DNA from: Paenibacillus sp. PL91
GTDB lineage: Bacteria > Bacillota > Bacilli > Paenibacillales > Paenibacillaceae
Length of the DNA stretch: 64,000 nt
Direction: 5' to 3'
Assembly: GCF_012935325.2 (NCBI RefSeq)
Contig: NZ_JABBYG020000008.1
Coordinates: forward strand, 186,001-250,000
The position numbers and the translations under genes are program-made. This document shows, piece by piece, positions 1-9,096 of this stretch. How positions within the stretch are numbered: the stretch's first letter is position 1; each line of letters begins with the position of its first letter. The notes beneath the pieces are model-generated. The model searched no databases and was not told the origin of the DNA. It saw only the letters and a program-made list of their open reading frames with translations.

Positions 1-3000
1 AGCTTTGGCAAAACGATTGATAACCAGAATAAATTCGAAGGCCGTTTCGTACAGCTAAAAAATATTAAGGTTGAGAGTGTGGCAGGCGGCGTTGTTACTG
101 CAACGGATGCTGTGAGTACTGGTAAAATTATTATTTATTCCTCTGATGCTTCATTTGTCGCAGGAAAAACGTTCGAGCAGGTTACCGGCGTTATGACCTA
201 TCATTCCAGCGTAGGTCTGGAGCTGCTCCCGCGCAATACACTCGATATTGTCGAGAAAAGGCTAGCCGTTCAAGCGAGCATCCCTTCAGGCGGCATTAAC
301 GCAGGAGGCTCAGTTGCGCTAAGCTCGCTTGCTGATGGCGGTGTTATTCGTTACACGATAGACGGAGGTTCTCCAACTGCAACGACGGGAACGCTCTACA
401 GCACTCCAATTGTCGTAAATGCGGATACCGTCATTAAAGCAGTTGTGACAGCTGGCGAAGTAACAAGCGAGGTAGCGACCTTCACGTATAAAGTATTGGA
501 AAATACGGACGGTATTGCAATCCATAAGATTCAAGGCGAATCGCATAAATCGATCTACAATAATGTCAAAGTTTCGAATGTAACAGGCATCATCACTTCC
601 GTCAGCACGGATTCCTTCTACATGCAGGCACCGGATGACAAGCAGGATGGAAATCCGAATACTTCCGAGGCTATACAAGTTTACAAGAAAACGCATGGCC
701 TTGCCGTTAAGGATGCAGTGTCGGTGTCCGGTACGGTGCAGGAATTTGGAGAAAGCCCGTCTCTAACGGTAACTCAAATTAATGCAGCAACGATTGATAA
801 GCAATCCAGCAATAATACGCTTCCTACGACTACTTTGCTTGGAAAAGGCGGACGTATTATTCCTAATCTCATCGATACGGACAGCTTCAGTGCATTTAAT
901 CCAGCTAATGATGCAATCGACTTTTTCGAGAGCGTGGAGAGCATGCTGGTTGAATTGATTAATCCTACGATAACGGGCCCCTACGCCAATGCGGTAACTC
1001 CGGTTACGATTGACAATGACATGAATAACCCGGTGAAAACGGCTTTTGGCGGCATTGTGCTTCAAGGCAATGGTTTAAATGCGACAGACAGCAGCCTGAA
1101 TCCGCAAAAGCTGTTTATAGGCGGTTCAGAGCCAGCCGGCACTAAAATTAAAACGGGCGATGCTTTTGAGGGCAATATCGTGGGCGTTATTCAATACGCA
1201 GGCGACCTTTATAAGCTGATGCCAACACAGAGTTTGCCTATAATTAAACGAAGTGATAATAATCCGAAAATAACGAGTATTGTGCCGAATACGGACAAGC
1301 TGACGATTGGTACTTTTAATGTGGAGAACTTCAGTGCAGGCGATACAGTGAAAGCTGGGAAGATCGCGAGCATTATCGTAACGAACATGAAGCAGCCGGA
1401 CATTATCGGTTTGATGGAGGTTCAAGACAACGACGGCAATACGAATTCGGGCAATACGGATGCTTCCAAAAGCTTCTCGACTCTCATCGATGCTATTATT
1501 GCAAAAGGCGGCGCAACTTACAAATACACCGATATTGCTCCGGAAAATAATATGGACGGCGGCGAACCTGACGGCAATATCCGAGTTGGCTTCTTATACA
1601 AAGCAGATCGCGTAAAGCTTGCATCAGGCAACAAAGGCAGTTCCAACACTTTCGTTAAAGTGGATGGAATTGGAGGCTTAACGCAAAATCCAGGACGCAT
1701 TGGCTCTACGGATCCTACTACCTTCGCTTCTTCCCGTAAACCGCTTGTCGCTGAATTTCTATTTAAGGGGAAACGGGTAGTCGCGATTGCTAACCACTTT
1801 AATTCAAAAGGCGGAGACGGCAAGCCATGGGGCGATGTTCAGCCGGTTGTTCGCAGCAGTGAAGTGCAGCGTGCAAAGCAAGCGGATGCGGTTAACAGCT
1901 TCGTTAAGGAGCTTACAACGAAGGATCCCGAAGCAAGCGTAGTTGTATTAGGCGACTTTAACGATTTCCAATTCTCCGGTACGCTGAATAAGCTGCGGGG
2001 TGCAGAAATAACGAATCTTGTCGACAAGCTGGATGTATCGGAACGCTACTCCTACATCTATGACGGCAACTCGCAAACGCTTGATCATATTTTGGTGGAT
2101 AACAACATTGAAACGAATGCCATTATTGACGTTGTACATGTTAATGCTGATTTCTCAACAGATCAAGGCCGAGTAAGCGATCATGATCCGCTTCTAGCGC
2201 AGCTGGATCTTTCAACGAAGAAAGATGCGGAGTTCGCCATGACAATTATGCATGTCAATGATTCACATGCCAATCTGGCGAATGTAGCAAAAAGATTTAC
2301 TGCGGTAAATCAGGTTCGAAGTGAGACGGCTAATTCGATTCTGCTTGATGCCGGTGATGTGTTCTCAGGTACGTTGTACTTTAATAAATATTTAGGCCAG
2401 GCTGATCTAGCATTTATGAATAAGCTGAAGTACGATGCCATGGTATTTGGTAACCATGAATTTGATAAGGGACCGTCAGTGTTAGCTGATTTTGTGAAAA
2501 ATGCCGAATTCCCGTTCGTAAGCTCCAATATTAATTTCAGCAAGGAGCCTGCGCTGAGTGAATTACTAGCTGAGCAAGCGGTTGGCGAAAAGGCAGCAAA
2601 TGGAAAGATTTATAACTCTATTATTCTTGAGGTTGGCGAGGATAAGACAAAGGTCGGCGTATTTGGACTAACGACCGAGGATACGAAGTTCCTCGCTTCA
2701 CCTGGCGAAAATATTGTTTTCAATGACTATATCGCTAAAGCGAAAGAAACAGTTAAATCGCTTCAAGACAAGGGCATTAACAAAATCATTGCTTTGACTC
2801 ATCTTGGGCATACATTTGATCTCGTACTAGCTGAAAAGGTCGCTGGTATCGACGTAATCGTCGGTGGACACAGCCATACAAAGGTCGATACTCCAAAGGT
2901 AATCCAAGCGTATGGAGAGCCAACGCTTGTCGTACAGGCGGAGCAATACAACAATTATTTAGGTCGACTGGATGTTAAATTCAATCAATCAGGCGTGTTA

Positions 3001-4497
3001 ACGAAATGGAATGGAAAACTGCTGGATATTATGACTTTTACTCCAGATCCAGTAGCGACAACAATGCTTGGGCCTTATAATGATGGAATTGCTGAAACTA
3101 AGAAACAAGTTATCGGAAAAACGAATGTGTTTTTAGAAGGCGGCAACCCTTCTTCTCGTGTTAAGGAAACCAATCTTGCCAATCTAATAACGGACGGGAT
3201 GGTCTCTAAAGTAAAAAGCTTTGTTAACAGCAATCCAGAATTAAAGAAGTTAGATGTAAAAGGTTTTGTAGCCATTCAAAACGGCGGTGGGATTCGTTTA
3301 TCTATCCCGAAAACCGCAGAGGGCAAAACAGATGGCGATATTACGCTAGGAGAATTGCTGACGGTTATGCCATTCGGCAATAACCTGACATCGCTTCGCA
3401 TGACAGGTCAGGAAATTGTTGAAGCATTAGAGAACGGCGTAAGCGGAATCGAATCGGTAAAAGGCCAATTCTCACAAGTATCGGGCATGCGCTATTACTA
3501 TGATTCCAAGAAGCAGCCAGAGGTGCTCGATGCGAATGGCAATCTGGTAACTGAGGGCAATCGTATCGTTAAGGTGGAAATTAAAAATGATAACGGCAGC
3601 TACAGCCCAATCGATTTGAATGCTTATTATTTTGTAGCAACGAATTCCTTTATGGCGAGTGGCGGCGACTTCTACCGCTCGATGAAGAAAGCGAAAGATG
3701 CCGGTCGTCATTATGAGATGAATCTCGTTGACTACGAGGTGTTCATCGAGCACATTACGAAGCTGGGCACCATCAATACGGGAATTGAAGGCCGCATTAC
3801 CGATCTGAAAGGAAGCCCGCTTCCAGGCAGTGAAGGTGGTAATCCAAACCCAAATCCAAATACACCAACACCAACACCAACACCAACACCAACGCCGTCA
3901 CCGACTCCAACACCAACACCAACACCTGGTGGTGGAAACGAAGGTCCGGCAATTGAGTTTAGTGACGTAGGCAGCCATTGGGCGGCTAAGGCCATTGAAG
4001 AGGCAGTGAAGATTGGTTTTGTTAACGGATATGGAGATGGCACATTCCATCCGGGAGACAAAGCAACGAGAGCGCAGTTCGTTACGATGGTCGGCAGAGC
4101 GCTGAAGCTTGAATCGACAGATGGCAAGCTGGACTTTGCTGATGCGGGTCAAGTGCCTGCTTGGGCGCGCTCCTTCTTTGCACAGCTTATTGAGGATAAG
4201 ATTATAGCGGGATATGAGGATAATACGCTGCGACCATCTAATCCACTAACAAGAACGGAAATGACTGTCATTCTGGTTCGCGCACTCGGCATTGAGATTG
4301 ATCCGAATGCGAAGTCAACGTTCGCTGATGTAAACGACATACCGGTATGGGCTCGGCCATATATCGCTGCGGCGCAGGCTGCAGGTCTTGTTGAAGGAAT
4401 GGGCGTGAACCAATTTGCGCCGCAAGAGAATGCAACAAGGGCACAGGTTGTGACACTGATTTTGGCGGCGCTAAAGTATGATAAGAACAAAGGGTAA
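1..4497 (+). CDS. SLH-anchored multidomain nuclease / 5'-nucleotidase (5' end outside window)
   Basis: The frame is open from base 1, so the GTG at 79 is internal and the gene starts upstream. Order of domains read from the translation: end of an OB-like segment (1-80), a chitobiase C-terminal-like beta domain (about 240-510), a YhcR-like OB segment (about 520-830), an endonuclease/exonuclease/phosphatase domain (IGTFNVENF near 1306, GDFNDF near 1951, SDHDPL near 2176), a metallophosphatase of 5'-nucleotidase type (HVNDSHAN near 2251, DAGDVF, GNHEFD near 2452, GGHSHTKVD near 2863), its C-terminal substrate domain (to about 3700), a Pro-Thr linker, and three SLH repeats (3952-4490). Known relatives (YhcR, YfkN of Bacillus) degrade extracellular nucleic acids and nucleotides. 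Here SLH repeats, which bind pyruvylated cell-wall polymer, replace an LPXTG sorting signal. Likely role: surface scavenging of phosphate or nucleosides. Confidence 0.88.
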   Translation, partial: SFGKTIDNQNKFEGRFVQLKNIKVESVAGGVVTATDAVSTGKIIIYSSDASFVAGKTFEQVTGVMTYHSSVGLELLPRNTLDIVEKRLAVQASIPSGGINAGGSVALSSLADGGVIRYTIDGGSPTATTGTLYSTPIVVNADTVIKAVVTAGEVTSEVATFTYKVLENTDGIAIHKIQGESHKSIYNNVKVSNVTGIITSVSTDSFYMQAPDDKQDGNPNTSEAIQVYKKTHGLAVKDAVSVSGTVQEFGESPSLTVTQINAATIDKQSSNNTLPTTTLLGKGGRIIPNLIDTDSFSAFNPANDAIDFFESVESMLVELINPTITGPYANAVTPVTIDNDMNNPVKTAFGGIVLQGNGLNATDSSLNPQKLFIGGSEPAGTKIKTGDAFEGNIVGVIQYAGDLYKLMPTQSLPIIKRSDNNPKITSIVPNTDKLTIGTFNVENFSAGDTVKAGKIASIIVTNMKQPDIIGLMEVQDNDGNTNSGNTDASKSFSTLIDAIIAKGGATYKYTDIAPENNMDGGEPDGNIRVGFLYKADRVKLASGNKGSSNTFVKVDGIGGLTQNPGRIGSTDPTTFASSRKPLVAEFLFKGKRVVAIANHFNSKGGDGKPWGDVQPVVRSSEVQRAKQADAVNSFVKELTTKDPEASVVVLGDFNDFQFSGTLNKLRGAEITNLVDKLDVSERYSYIYDGNSQTLDHILVDNNIETNAIIDVVHVNADFSTDQGRVSDHDPLLAQLDLSTKKDAEFAMTIMHVNDSHANLANVAKRFTAVNQVRSETANSILLDAGDVFSGTLYFNKYLGQADLAFMNKLKYDAMVFGNHEFDKGPSVLADFVKNAEFPFVSSNINFSKEPALSELLAEQAVGEKAANGKIYNSIILEVGEDKTKVGVFGLTTEDTKFLASPGENIVFNDYIAKAKETVKSLQDKGINKIIALTHLGHTFDLVLAEKVAGIDVIVGGHSHTKVDTPKVIQAYGEPTLVVQAEQYNNYLGRLDVKFNQSGVLTKWNGKLLDIMTFTPDPVATTMLGPYNDGIAETKKQVIGKTNVFLEGGNPSSRVKETNLANLITDGMVSKVKSFVNSNPELKKLDVKGFVAIQNGGGIRLSIPKTAEGKTDGDITLGELLTVMPFGNNLTSLRMTGQEIVEALENGVSGIESVKGQFSQVSGMRYYYDSKKQPEVLDANGNLVTEGNRIVKVEIKNDNGSYSPIDLNAYYFVATNSFMASGGDFYRSMKKAKDAGRHYEMNLVDYEVFIEHITKLGTINTGIEGRITDLKGSPLPGSEGGNPNPNPNTPTPTPTPTPTPSPTPTPTPTPGGGNEGPAIEFSDVGSHWAAKAIEEAVKIGFVNGYGDGTFHPGDKATRAQFVTMVGRALKLESTDGKLDFADAGQVPAWARSFFAQLIEDKIIAGYEDNTLRPSNPLTRTEMTVILVRALGIEIDPNAKSTFADVNDIPVWARPYIAAAQAAGLVEGMGVNQFAPQENATRAQVVTLILAALKYDKNKG
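3838..3930 (+). repeat. Pro-Asn/Pro-Thr linker repeat inside the SLH protein
   Basis: Short CCAACA/CCAAAT-type hexamer repetition encodes an Asn-Pro then Thr-Pro dipeptide run between the nucleotidase C-terminal domain and the SLH repeats. It is a typical extended wall-spanning spacer. The near-exact hexamer repeats could expand or contract by slippage in multiples of two residues without a frame change. Confidence 0.9.
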
Positions 4498-4511
4498 TCA
4501 ATAAGTATAAG

Positions 4512-4556
4512 CGTCTCAGTCCACTTTGTTACGAGTGGATTGGGACGTTTTATTTT
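4512..4556 (+). terminator. Rho-independent terminator after the SLH protein gene
   Basis: A 14-bp stem (4512-4525 with 4534-4547, including G-U pairs) encloses an 8-nt loop and is followed by a TTTTATTTTT tract. Confidence 0.85.
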
Positions 4557-4584
4557 TACAGTGGAAGGGGGAGAGGGGTTTTCA

Positions 4585-4613
4585 TTGTAATTTTGTTAAT
4601 GCTTTGTTATATA
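4585..4613 (+). promoter_or_regulatory. Candidate sigma-A promoter of the deoR-type gene
   Basis: TTGTAA (4585-4590), 17-nt spacer, TATATA (4608-4613), about 97 nt before the start codon. Both hexamers are only near consensus. Confidence 0.45.
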
Positions 4614-4709
4614 TAAATGGGACGTATTCCTTTCAAGCGTTGGCTTTTCCATTGCAGAATGGCGCAGCCGTTTACGCTTATAGTCATATATAGAAAGAGT
4701 TGAGCTTGG

Positions 4710-5666
4710 ATGGCAGATGATCGATTGGACGATAAGCTGAGCAAAATGATTGATGCTGCTAGGCTTTATTATGAACTAAATTATAATCAGGAAGAAATCG
4801 CGCAAAAGCTTGGCGTGTCGCGCCCTACTATATCTAGGTTTCTCCAGCAGGCGAAGGATGAGGGCTATGTTCAAATTAAAATCGTCTCACCAAACGATAA
4901 TAACGATGTGCTTGCTGAGCGGCTGGAATCAAAGTTTCGCCTTAAAAAAGCAGTCATCGTTTCGGTACCGCAATTCGAGGATAGTATCATAAAAAGGTAT
5001 ATAGGCGAAGCAGCAGCGACTTATTTGTATGATACGGTGAAGGATGGCGATATCATTGCAACGACATGGGGGACAACGCTTTTTCAAATGGCTACTCAGC
5101 TTAAGGACAAGCCGGTTCGGGATGTGAAGGTCGTGCAATTAAATGGCGGGGTCAGTCATTCGGAGACTAATACATACGCCTATGAAATCGTTCATTTGTT
5201 TGGCAAGGCATTCCATACGATTCCTTACTTCATCCCGCTGCCGGCACTTGTCGATCACGAGGTTGTAAAGCAAACGATTGAGTCGGATCGCCATATTCGC
5301 AATATTTTGGAGCTAGGAAAAATGTCTAATATTGCCGTTGTGACGGTAGGAGCGCCGACAGACGATTCGGTATTGATTAGAGCAAACTATTTTACGGATG
5401 CGGACTTGGATATTATTCGGGAGAAGGCTGCAGGGGATATTTGCTCACGCTACATCGATATCGCAGGCGTTATATGCTCGGAGGAGATGAATCGGCGCAC
5501 GATTGGCATTAGTCTTGATGAGCTGAGGCGGAAGGAGCAGTCGATACTAGTCGCAGGTGGAGCGAAGAAAGTGAGCGGCATTTATGGCGCGCTTCGCGGC
5601 GGCTACTCCAACGTGCTGATCACGGATCAATTTACGGCTAGATATTTACTTGAGCGTGATATGTAG
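4710..5666 (+). CDS. deoR: SorC/DeoR-type sugar-binding transcriptional regulator
   Basis: 318 residues. An N-terminal helix-turn-helix (about residues 24-48, with QEEIAQKLGVSRPTISRFLQ) precedes a SorC-type effector domain (VQLNGGVSHS, GDICSRYID, RKEQSILVAGG near the C-terminus). The pattern matches what I remember of Bacillus subtilis DeoR, the repressor of deoxyribonucleoside use that responds to deoxyribose 5-phosphate. No dra-nupC-pdp genes follow here, so the target is either elsewhere or different; the preceding surface nucleotidase could supply nucleosides, which is suggestive only. ATG at 4710 is preceded by a weak AAAGAG site. The gene is flanked by a terminator upstream and a 521-nt gap downstream, so it is probably monocistronic. 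Confidence 0.75.
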   Translation: MADDRLDDKLSKMIDAARLYYELNYNQEEIAQKLGVSRPTISRFLQQAKDEGYVQIKIVSPNDNNDVLAERLESKFRLKKAVIVSVPQFEDSIIKRYIGEAAATYLYDTVKDGDIIATTWGTTLFQMATQLKDKPVRDVKVVQLNGGVSHSETNTYAYEIVHLFGKAFHTIPYFIPLPALVDHEVVKQTIESDRHIRNILELGKMSNIAVVTVGAPTDDSVLIRANYFTDADLDIIREKAAGDICSRYIDIAGVICSEEMNRRTIGISLDELRRKEQSILVAGGAKKVSGIYGALRGGYSNVLITDQFTARYLLERDM

Positions 5667-5761
5667 GGTAGTGGGAGGGAGGTCGTTTCCTGCTAAAAAG
5701 TTTGAAGCTGAAAGCACAATACCAGCATGTTCAAGAACTCTACTAGATTTAAGAATTCCTA

Positions 5762-5776
5762 TTGCACAAAGTGCAA
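5762..5776. repeat. Intergenic palindrome TTGCACAAAGTGCAA, copy 1
   Basis: A 6-bp inverted repeat around AAA. The flank GTGCAACAGAA on its right is the reverse complement of the left flank of copy 2, so this copy lies in the opposite orientation to copies 2 and 3. Confidence 0.7.
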
Positions 5777-5875
5777 CAGAAACCTGACATGATTGTCGAT
5801 TTGAACTGCTACAATGCAGAAATGCATCAGAATCAGCTGATTATGGGCTGAGCAAGCCATAAATGGCTGATTCTG

Positions 5876-5890
5876 TTGCACAAAGTGCAG
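5876..5890. repeat. Intergenic palindrome, copy 2
   Basis: TTGCACAAAGTGCAG; shares with copy 3 the longer context TCTG-Y-TGCACAAAGTGCA-R-CGTAGCA. Confidence 0.7.
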
Positions 5891-5927
5891 CGTAGCATGG
5901 GAATGCATCGCTATTACCAACTTTCTG

Positions 5928-5942
5928 CTGCACAAAGTGCAA
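5928..5942. repeat. Intergenic palindrome, copy 3
   Basis: CTGCACAAAGTGCAA, 52 nt after copy 2. The rest of the gap 5667-6187 holds only this cluster and the terminator at 6073; no coding sequence is convincing. Confidence 0.7.
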
Positions 5943-6072
5943 CGTAGCAAGGAGCACCTTTCTCAAGCAGAGTTTTGGGACAGCCGCATCGAGTCGGCTT
6001 ATCAGAAACGCCAAAAGGCTGCTGTAAGCACGTATTTGATCTTATAGCCATGTCCCAAATAGCAATTGAAAA

Positions 6073-6120
6073 AGCCTACCAACCCACGGTGAAAGTGGGT
6101 TGGTAGGCTAAATTTTTTTA
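6073..6120. terminator. Bidirectional terminator between the palindrome cluster and folD
   Basis: A perfect 15-bp stem (6073-6087 with 6095-6109) has an A/T run on both sides: AAATTTTTTTA on the right and, read on the minus strand, TTTTTC on the left. It would end folD transcription. Confidence 0.88.
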
Positions 6121-6187
6121 TCATCCGTATTTCAATGGGGCGACTGAAACCACGATAAGGCTTATGAGACAGCCCCATCTACCTAAC

Positions 6188-7030
6188 TTATACCGCGCAT
6201 TTCTCCGCCGCATCAACTGTATGCTTTAGCAGCATGGCGATTGTAACGGGGCCTACGCCTGCGGGTACGGGGGTGATGGCGCTGGCTTTGGCTAAGCAAG
6301 CTTCGTAATCGACGTCCCCGATGTTACCTTTATTGTAGCCGGCGTCAAGCACGACCGCGCCTTCGCGAATCCAATCCCCTTGAATAAACGCAGGTTTGCC
6401 GACCGCAGCGACGACGATATCGGCGAGCCGCAGCATATCAGATAGGTTTTCTGTTTTGGAATGACAGGTTGTGACGGTTGCGTTTCGGTTGAGCAGCATC
6501 ATCGATACAGGCTTGCCGAGAATCGGGCTGCGTCCAACGACGACGGCATGCTTGCCCTCGATCGGTATTTGATAATAATCGAGAATGGCCATAATGGCGG
6601 CGGGCGTACAGGAAGGATAGTCGGCATAACCGAAGGCGTTTTGGGCAAAGCCGAGCGCTGTTACGCCGTCGACATCCTTCTCAATGCTAATCGCTTCAAA
6701 AGCTGCACGCTCATCGATTTGATGCGGTACAGGATGCTGCAGCAAAATACCGTGTACGAGCGGGTCTTGATTAAGCTGTGAAATAACGTCAAGCAAGTCC
6801 TCCGTTGAGATGGACTTATCCAAATGAACGCGCCGCGACTCGATGCCAAGCCGCTTGCATGCGTTACCCTTCATCCGAACGTAGGTCTCAGAGGCAGGAT
6901 CATCGCCCACCAATACTGTCGCTAAGCAAGGGATGATCCCCTTAACGCCAAGCGCCTCTACTCTTGCCTTCAACTGCTCTTTAATCGCATCTGCCACGCG
7001 TATTCCGTCCAAAATGAGTTTCTCTGTCAT
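6188..7030 (-). CDS. folD: Methylenetetrahydrofolate dehydrogenase / cyclohydrolase (FolD family)
   Basis: 280 residues, the usual FolD length. It interconverts 5,10-methylene-, methenyl- and 10-formyl-tetrahydrofolate in the cytoplasm, feeding purine and formyl-methionine synthesis. Conserved Y50 and K54 (TYVRMK), Q98 (GILLQHP), D121 (EKDVDG), the Rossmann signature GRSPILGKP and the C-terminal P-x-GVGP-x-T are all visible. The segment after DVDG reads VTALGFAQNAFG instead of the more common FHP type, placing it in a divergent FolD subgroup. ATG at 7030 is preceded on the minus strand by AAGGAG. The gene is alone between two terminators and is controlled by the ZTP riboswitch immediately upstream. 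Confidence 0.93.
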   Translation of the reverse strand: MTEKLILDGIRVADAIKEQLKARVEALGVKGIIPCLATVLVGDDPASETYVRMKGNACKRLGIESRRVHLDKSISTEDLLDVISQLNQDPLVHGILLQHPVPHQIDERAAFEAISIEKDVDGVTALGFAQNAFGYADYPSCTPAAIMAILDYYQIPIEGKHAVVVGRSPILGKPVSMMLLNRNATVTTCHSKTENLSDMLRLADIVVAAVGKPAFIQGDWIREGAVVLDAGYNKGNIGDVDYEACLAKASAITPVPAGVGPVTIAMLLKHTVDAAEKCAV

Positions 7031-7059
7031 TCTCTACCCCAGCTCCTTCGAATGGTTGT

Positions 7060-7100
7060 CGAAAAACATAAAAAGGCAAGGGGAATGTCCCCTTACCTTT
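7060..7100 (-). terminator. Attenuator terminator of the ZTP riboswitch
   Basis: On the minus strand a 12-bp stem (AAAGGTAAGGGG with CCCCTTGCCTTT, one G-U pair) is followed by TTATGTTTTT. It lies directly after the aptamer and before the folD ribosome site, as expected for an expression platform that terminates when ligand is absent. Confidence 0.8.
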
Positions 7101-7172
7101 GCCCAGGCGTACGGCTAATGATTCTATGCGCTTCCTCATGGTTCCCCATGCTCCGCCAGTTACGCACAGCTT
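7100..7172 (-). ncRNA. ZTP (pfl motif) riboswitch aptamer upstream of folD
   Basis: Read on the minus strand the leader contains the hallmark blocks of the pfl motif: GTAACTGGCGG at the 5' side and GCCGTACGCCTGGGCA at the 3' side, separated by a variable stem (GGGGAACC region). The 3' block CCGnnCGCCUGGGCA is the highly conserved ZMP-binding element. Known pfl riboswitches sense ZMP/ZTP, the signal of 10-formyl-tetrahydrofolate shortage, and activate folate one-carbon and purine genes, folD being a classic target. Confidence 0.93.
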
Positions 7173-7362
7173 TTGATGTTAAGTCTATTGTAACAGCAAT
7201 ATAGCCAAAAAACGATACGTCCGCAATATTCAGTTTATTTCCATTTATTGGAGTGCGGGATGGGACTGACGGATGCTATAATTGCTTTATCAGGAGGGCG
7301 CTTGAAGAGCAGCCCTCTTTATTTGCGATACTTACAAAATGCCAGTAGATTGAGGTGTCCTC

Positions 7363-9093
7363 GTGTTTAAGCTTGCTAGCTTTCTGAAAAAATATTGGCT
7401 GTCCGCAGTGCTTGCGCCGCTGTTCATGCTGCTTGAGGTGTGCATGGATCTGCTGCAGCCGCGATTTATGGCAAGCATAGTGAATGATGGGATTATGGCT
7501 GGAGATTTGGGAGCAATAGCGGCGACCGCCCCGAAAATGCTGGTTGCTGCGATTATCGGCTTGCTTGCAGGTGTAGGCTGCACCGTTTTTGCGACGATAG
7601 CCTCCCAGAGCTTTGGTGCCGATCTGAGACAGGAGCTGTTTCAAAAAATTCAGTCATTATCGCTAAGGTCGCTCGACCGATTCGGCTCAGGCTCCATAGT
7701 GACGAGGCTGACGGGAGACGTTACTCAAATTCAGGGCCTCGTGCTGCTAGTTCTCCGTATCTTCGCCCGCGATACGTTTATTATTATCGGAAGCTTGGCG
7801 ATGGCTTTCATGATTAGTCCGCGCCTTTCGGTTATCCTGCTGGCCATGCTTCCATTGCTCGCCGCTTTTCTAGTTATTACGACTCGGATTACGGTTCCGC
7901 TCTTCTCGAAAATGCAGCAGCGGCTCGATCAGGTAAATACCGTCATGCAGGAAAATTTGTCCGGCATTCGTGTAGTCAAAGCGTTCGTTCGGTCCGATTA
8001 CGAGGAAGAGCGTTTTAATGACGCGAATTCGAATTTGCTGCAGGCTAGTCTAAAAGCGGCCAAAATCGTTGCGCTCAACACGCCGCTTATGTCGATCATT
8101 CTTAATTTCAGCATCGTAGCTGCCTTATGGTACGGCGGAATGCTTTCGGAGCAGGGCGCTTTATCGGTCGGCAGCTTGGCGGCATTTTTAACTTATATTA
8201 CACAGCTGTTGTTCTCTACCTTGGGTCTTGGCAATCAATTGATGGCGATTTCCCGCGCGAAGGCATCTGCGGATCGCATTAACGAGGTTTTGGAGCTGAC
8301 GATCGACAAACAAGCAGCTTATCACCAGCCGTATGAGCAGCAGCCTAAGCAAATTCAAGAAGGCCGAATTTCCTTCGAAAATGTGAGCTTCAGCTATGAT
8401 GGCGATAGCAAAAACGCCATTCTCCGCGACATCAGCTTTGCCGTAGAGCCTGGCGAGACGATAGGAATCGTGGGCGTGAACGGAGCGGGCAAATCGACGC
8501 TGGTCAGCCTCATACCGCGCTTTTATGAGCCTACCGAAGGAATGCTGCGCATCGATTCCCATCCGATCAGCGAAATAGCGCCTCATGAGCTGCATCGCGA
8601 GATTGGCATGGTGCTACAGCAGGCGCATTTGTTCAGCGGCACCATTGCGGAAAATATAAGCTACGGCAAGCCGGATGCAAGCCAGCTCGAAATCGAAGCA
8701 GCAGCCAAGGCAGCTGAAGCGCATGCGTTCATTATGAAGCTGGAGCATGGCTATCATACCGTGCTCGGACAACGGGGCGTCAATTTATCGGGCGGGCAAA
8801 AGCAGCGTTTATCCATTGCCCGTACGCTATTGCTGAAGCCCAAAATCGTCATTCTCGACGATTGCACGAGCGCCGTAGACCTGAACACCGACCTGCTCAT
8901 CCGTAAATCGCTGCAAACGCTAATGAAGAGCAGCACCTGCCTTATCATCGGGCAGCGCATTGCGTCCGTTCAGCAGGCAGATCGCATAATCGTGCTTGAG
9001 GATGGCCAAATAACGGCGATGGGCACGCACCAGGAGCTGCTGCAGCAAAGCAAGCTTTACAAACAGATTGCCTTATCCCAGCAAGGAGCTTAA
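7363..9093 (+). CDS. Heterodimeric ABC exporter, subunit with degenerate ATP site
   Basis: 576 residues: six-TM exporter domain (about 1-320) and a nucleotide-binding domain. Walker A is residues 371-379 (GVNGAGKST) and the signature LSGGQ is 475-479. The residue after Walker B is D500 instead of the catalytic Glu, and the switch His is replaced by Q531. These are the marks of the non-catalytic half of asymmetric exporters such as TM287/TM288 or BmrC/BmrD. GTG start at 7363 follows TGAGGTG. The stop is 3 nt before the partner gene. Substrate unknown; multidrug or lipid-like export is usual for this class. A TATAAT at 7277-7282 may be the -10 element, with no clear -35. Confidence 0.9.
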   Translation: MFKLASFLKKYWLSAVLAPLFMLLEVCMDLLQPRFMASIVNDGIMAGDLGAIAATAPKMLVAAIIGLLAGVGCTVFATIASQSFGADLRQELFQKIQSLSLRSLDRFGSGSIVTRLTGDVTQIQGLVLLVLRIFARDTFIIIGSLAMAFMISPRLSVILLAMLPLLAAFLVITTRITVPLFSKMQQRLDQVNTVMQENLSGIRVVKAFVRSDYEEERFNDANSNLLQASLKAAKIVALNTPLMSIILNFSIVAALWYGGMLSEQGALSVGSLAAFLTYITQLLFSTLGLGNQLMAISRAKASADRINEVLELTIDKQAAYHQPYEQQPKQIQEGRISFENVSFSYDGDSKNAILRDISFAVEPGETIGIVGVNGAGKSTLVSLIPRFYEPTEGMLRIDSHPISEIAPHELHREIGMVLQQAHLFSGTIAENISYGKPDASQLEIEAAAKAAEAHAFIMKLEHGYHTVLGQRGVNLSGGQKQRLSIARTLLLKPKIVILDDCTSAVDLNTDLLIRKSLQTLMKSSTCLIIGQRIASVQQADRIIVLEDGQITAMGTHQELLQQSKLYKQIALSQQGA

Positions 9094-9096
9094 AGG

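Noticed and set aside
3838..3930. Tandem repeat resembling a CRISPR or satellite
   Set aside because: It is an in-frame Pro-Thr/Pro-Asn linker of the SLH protein; no spacers occur.
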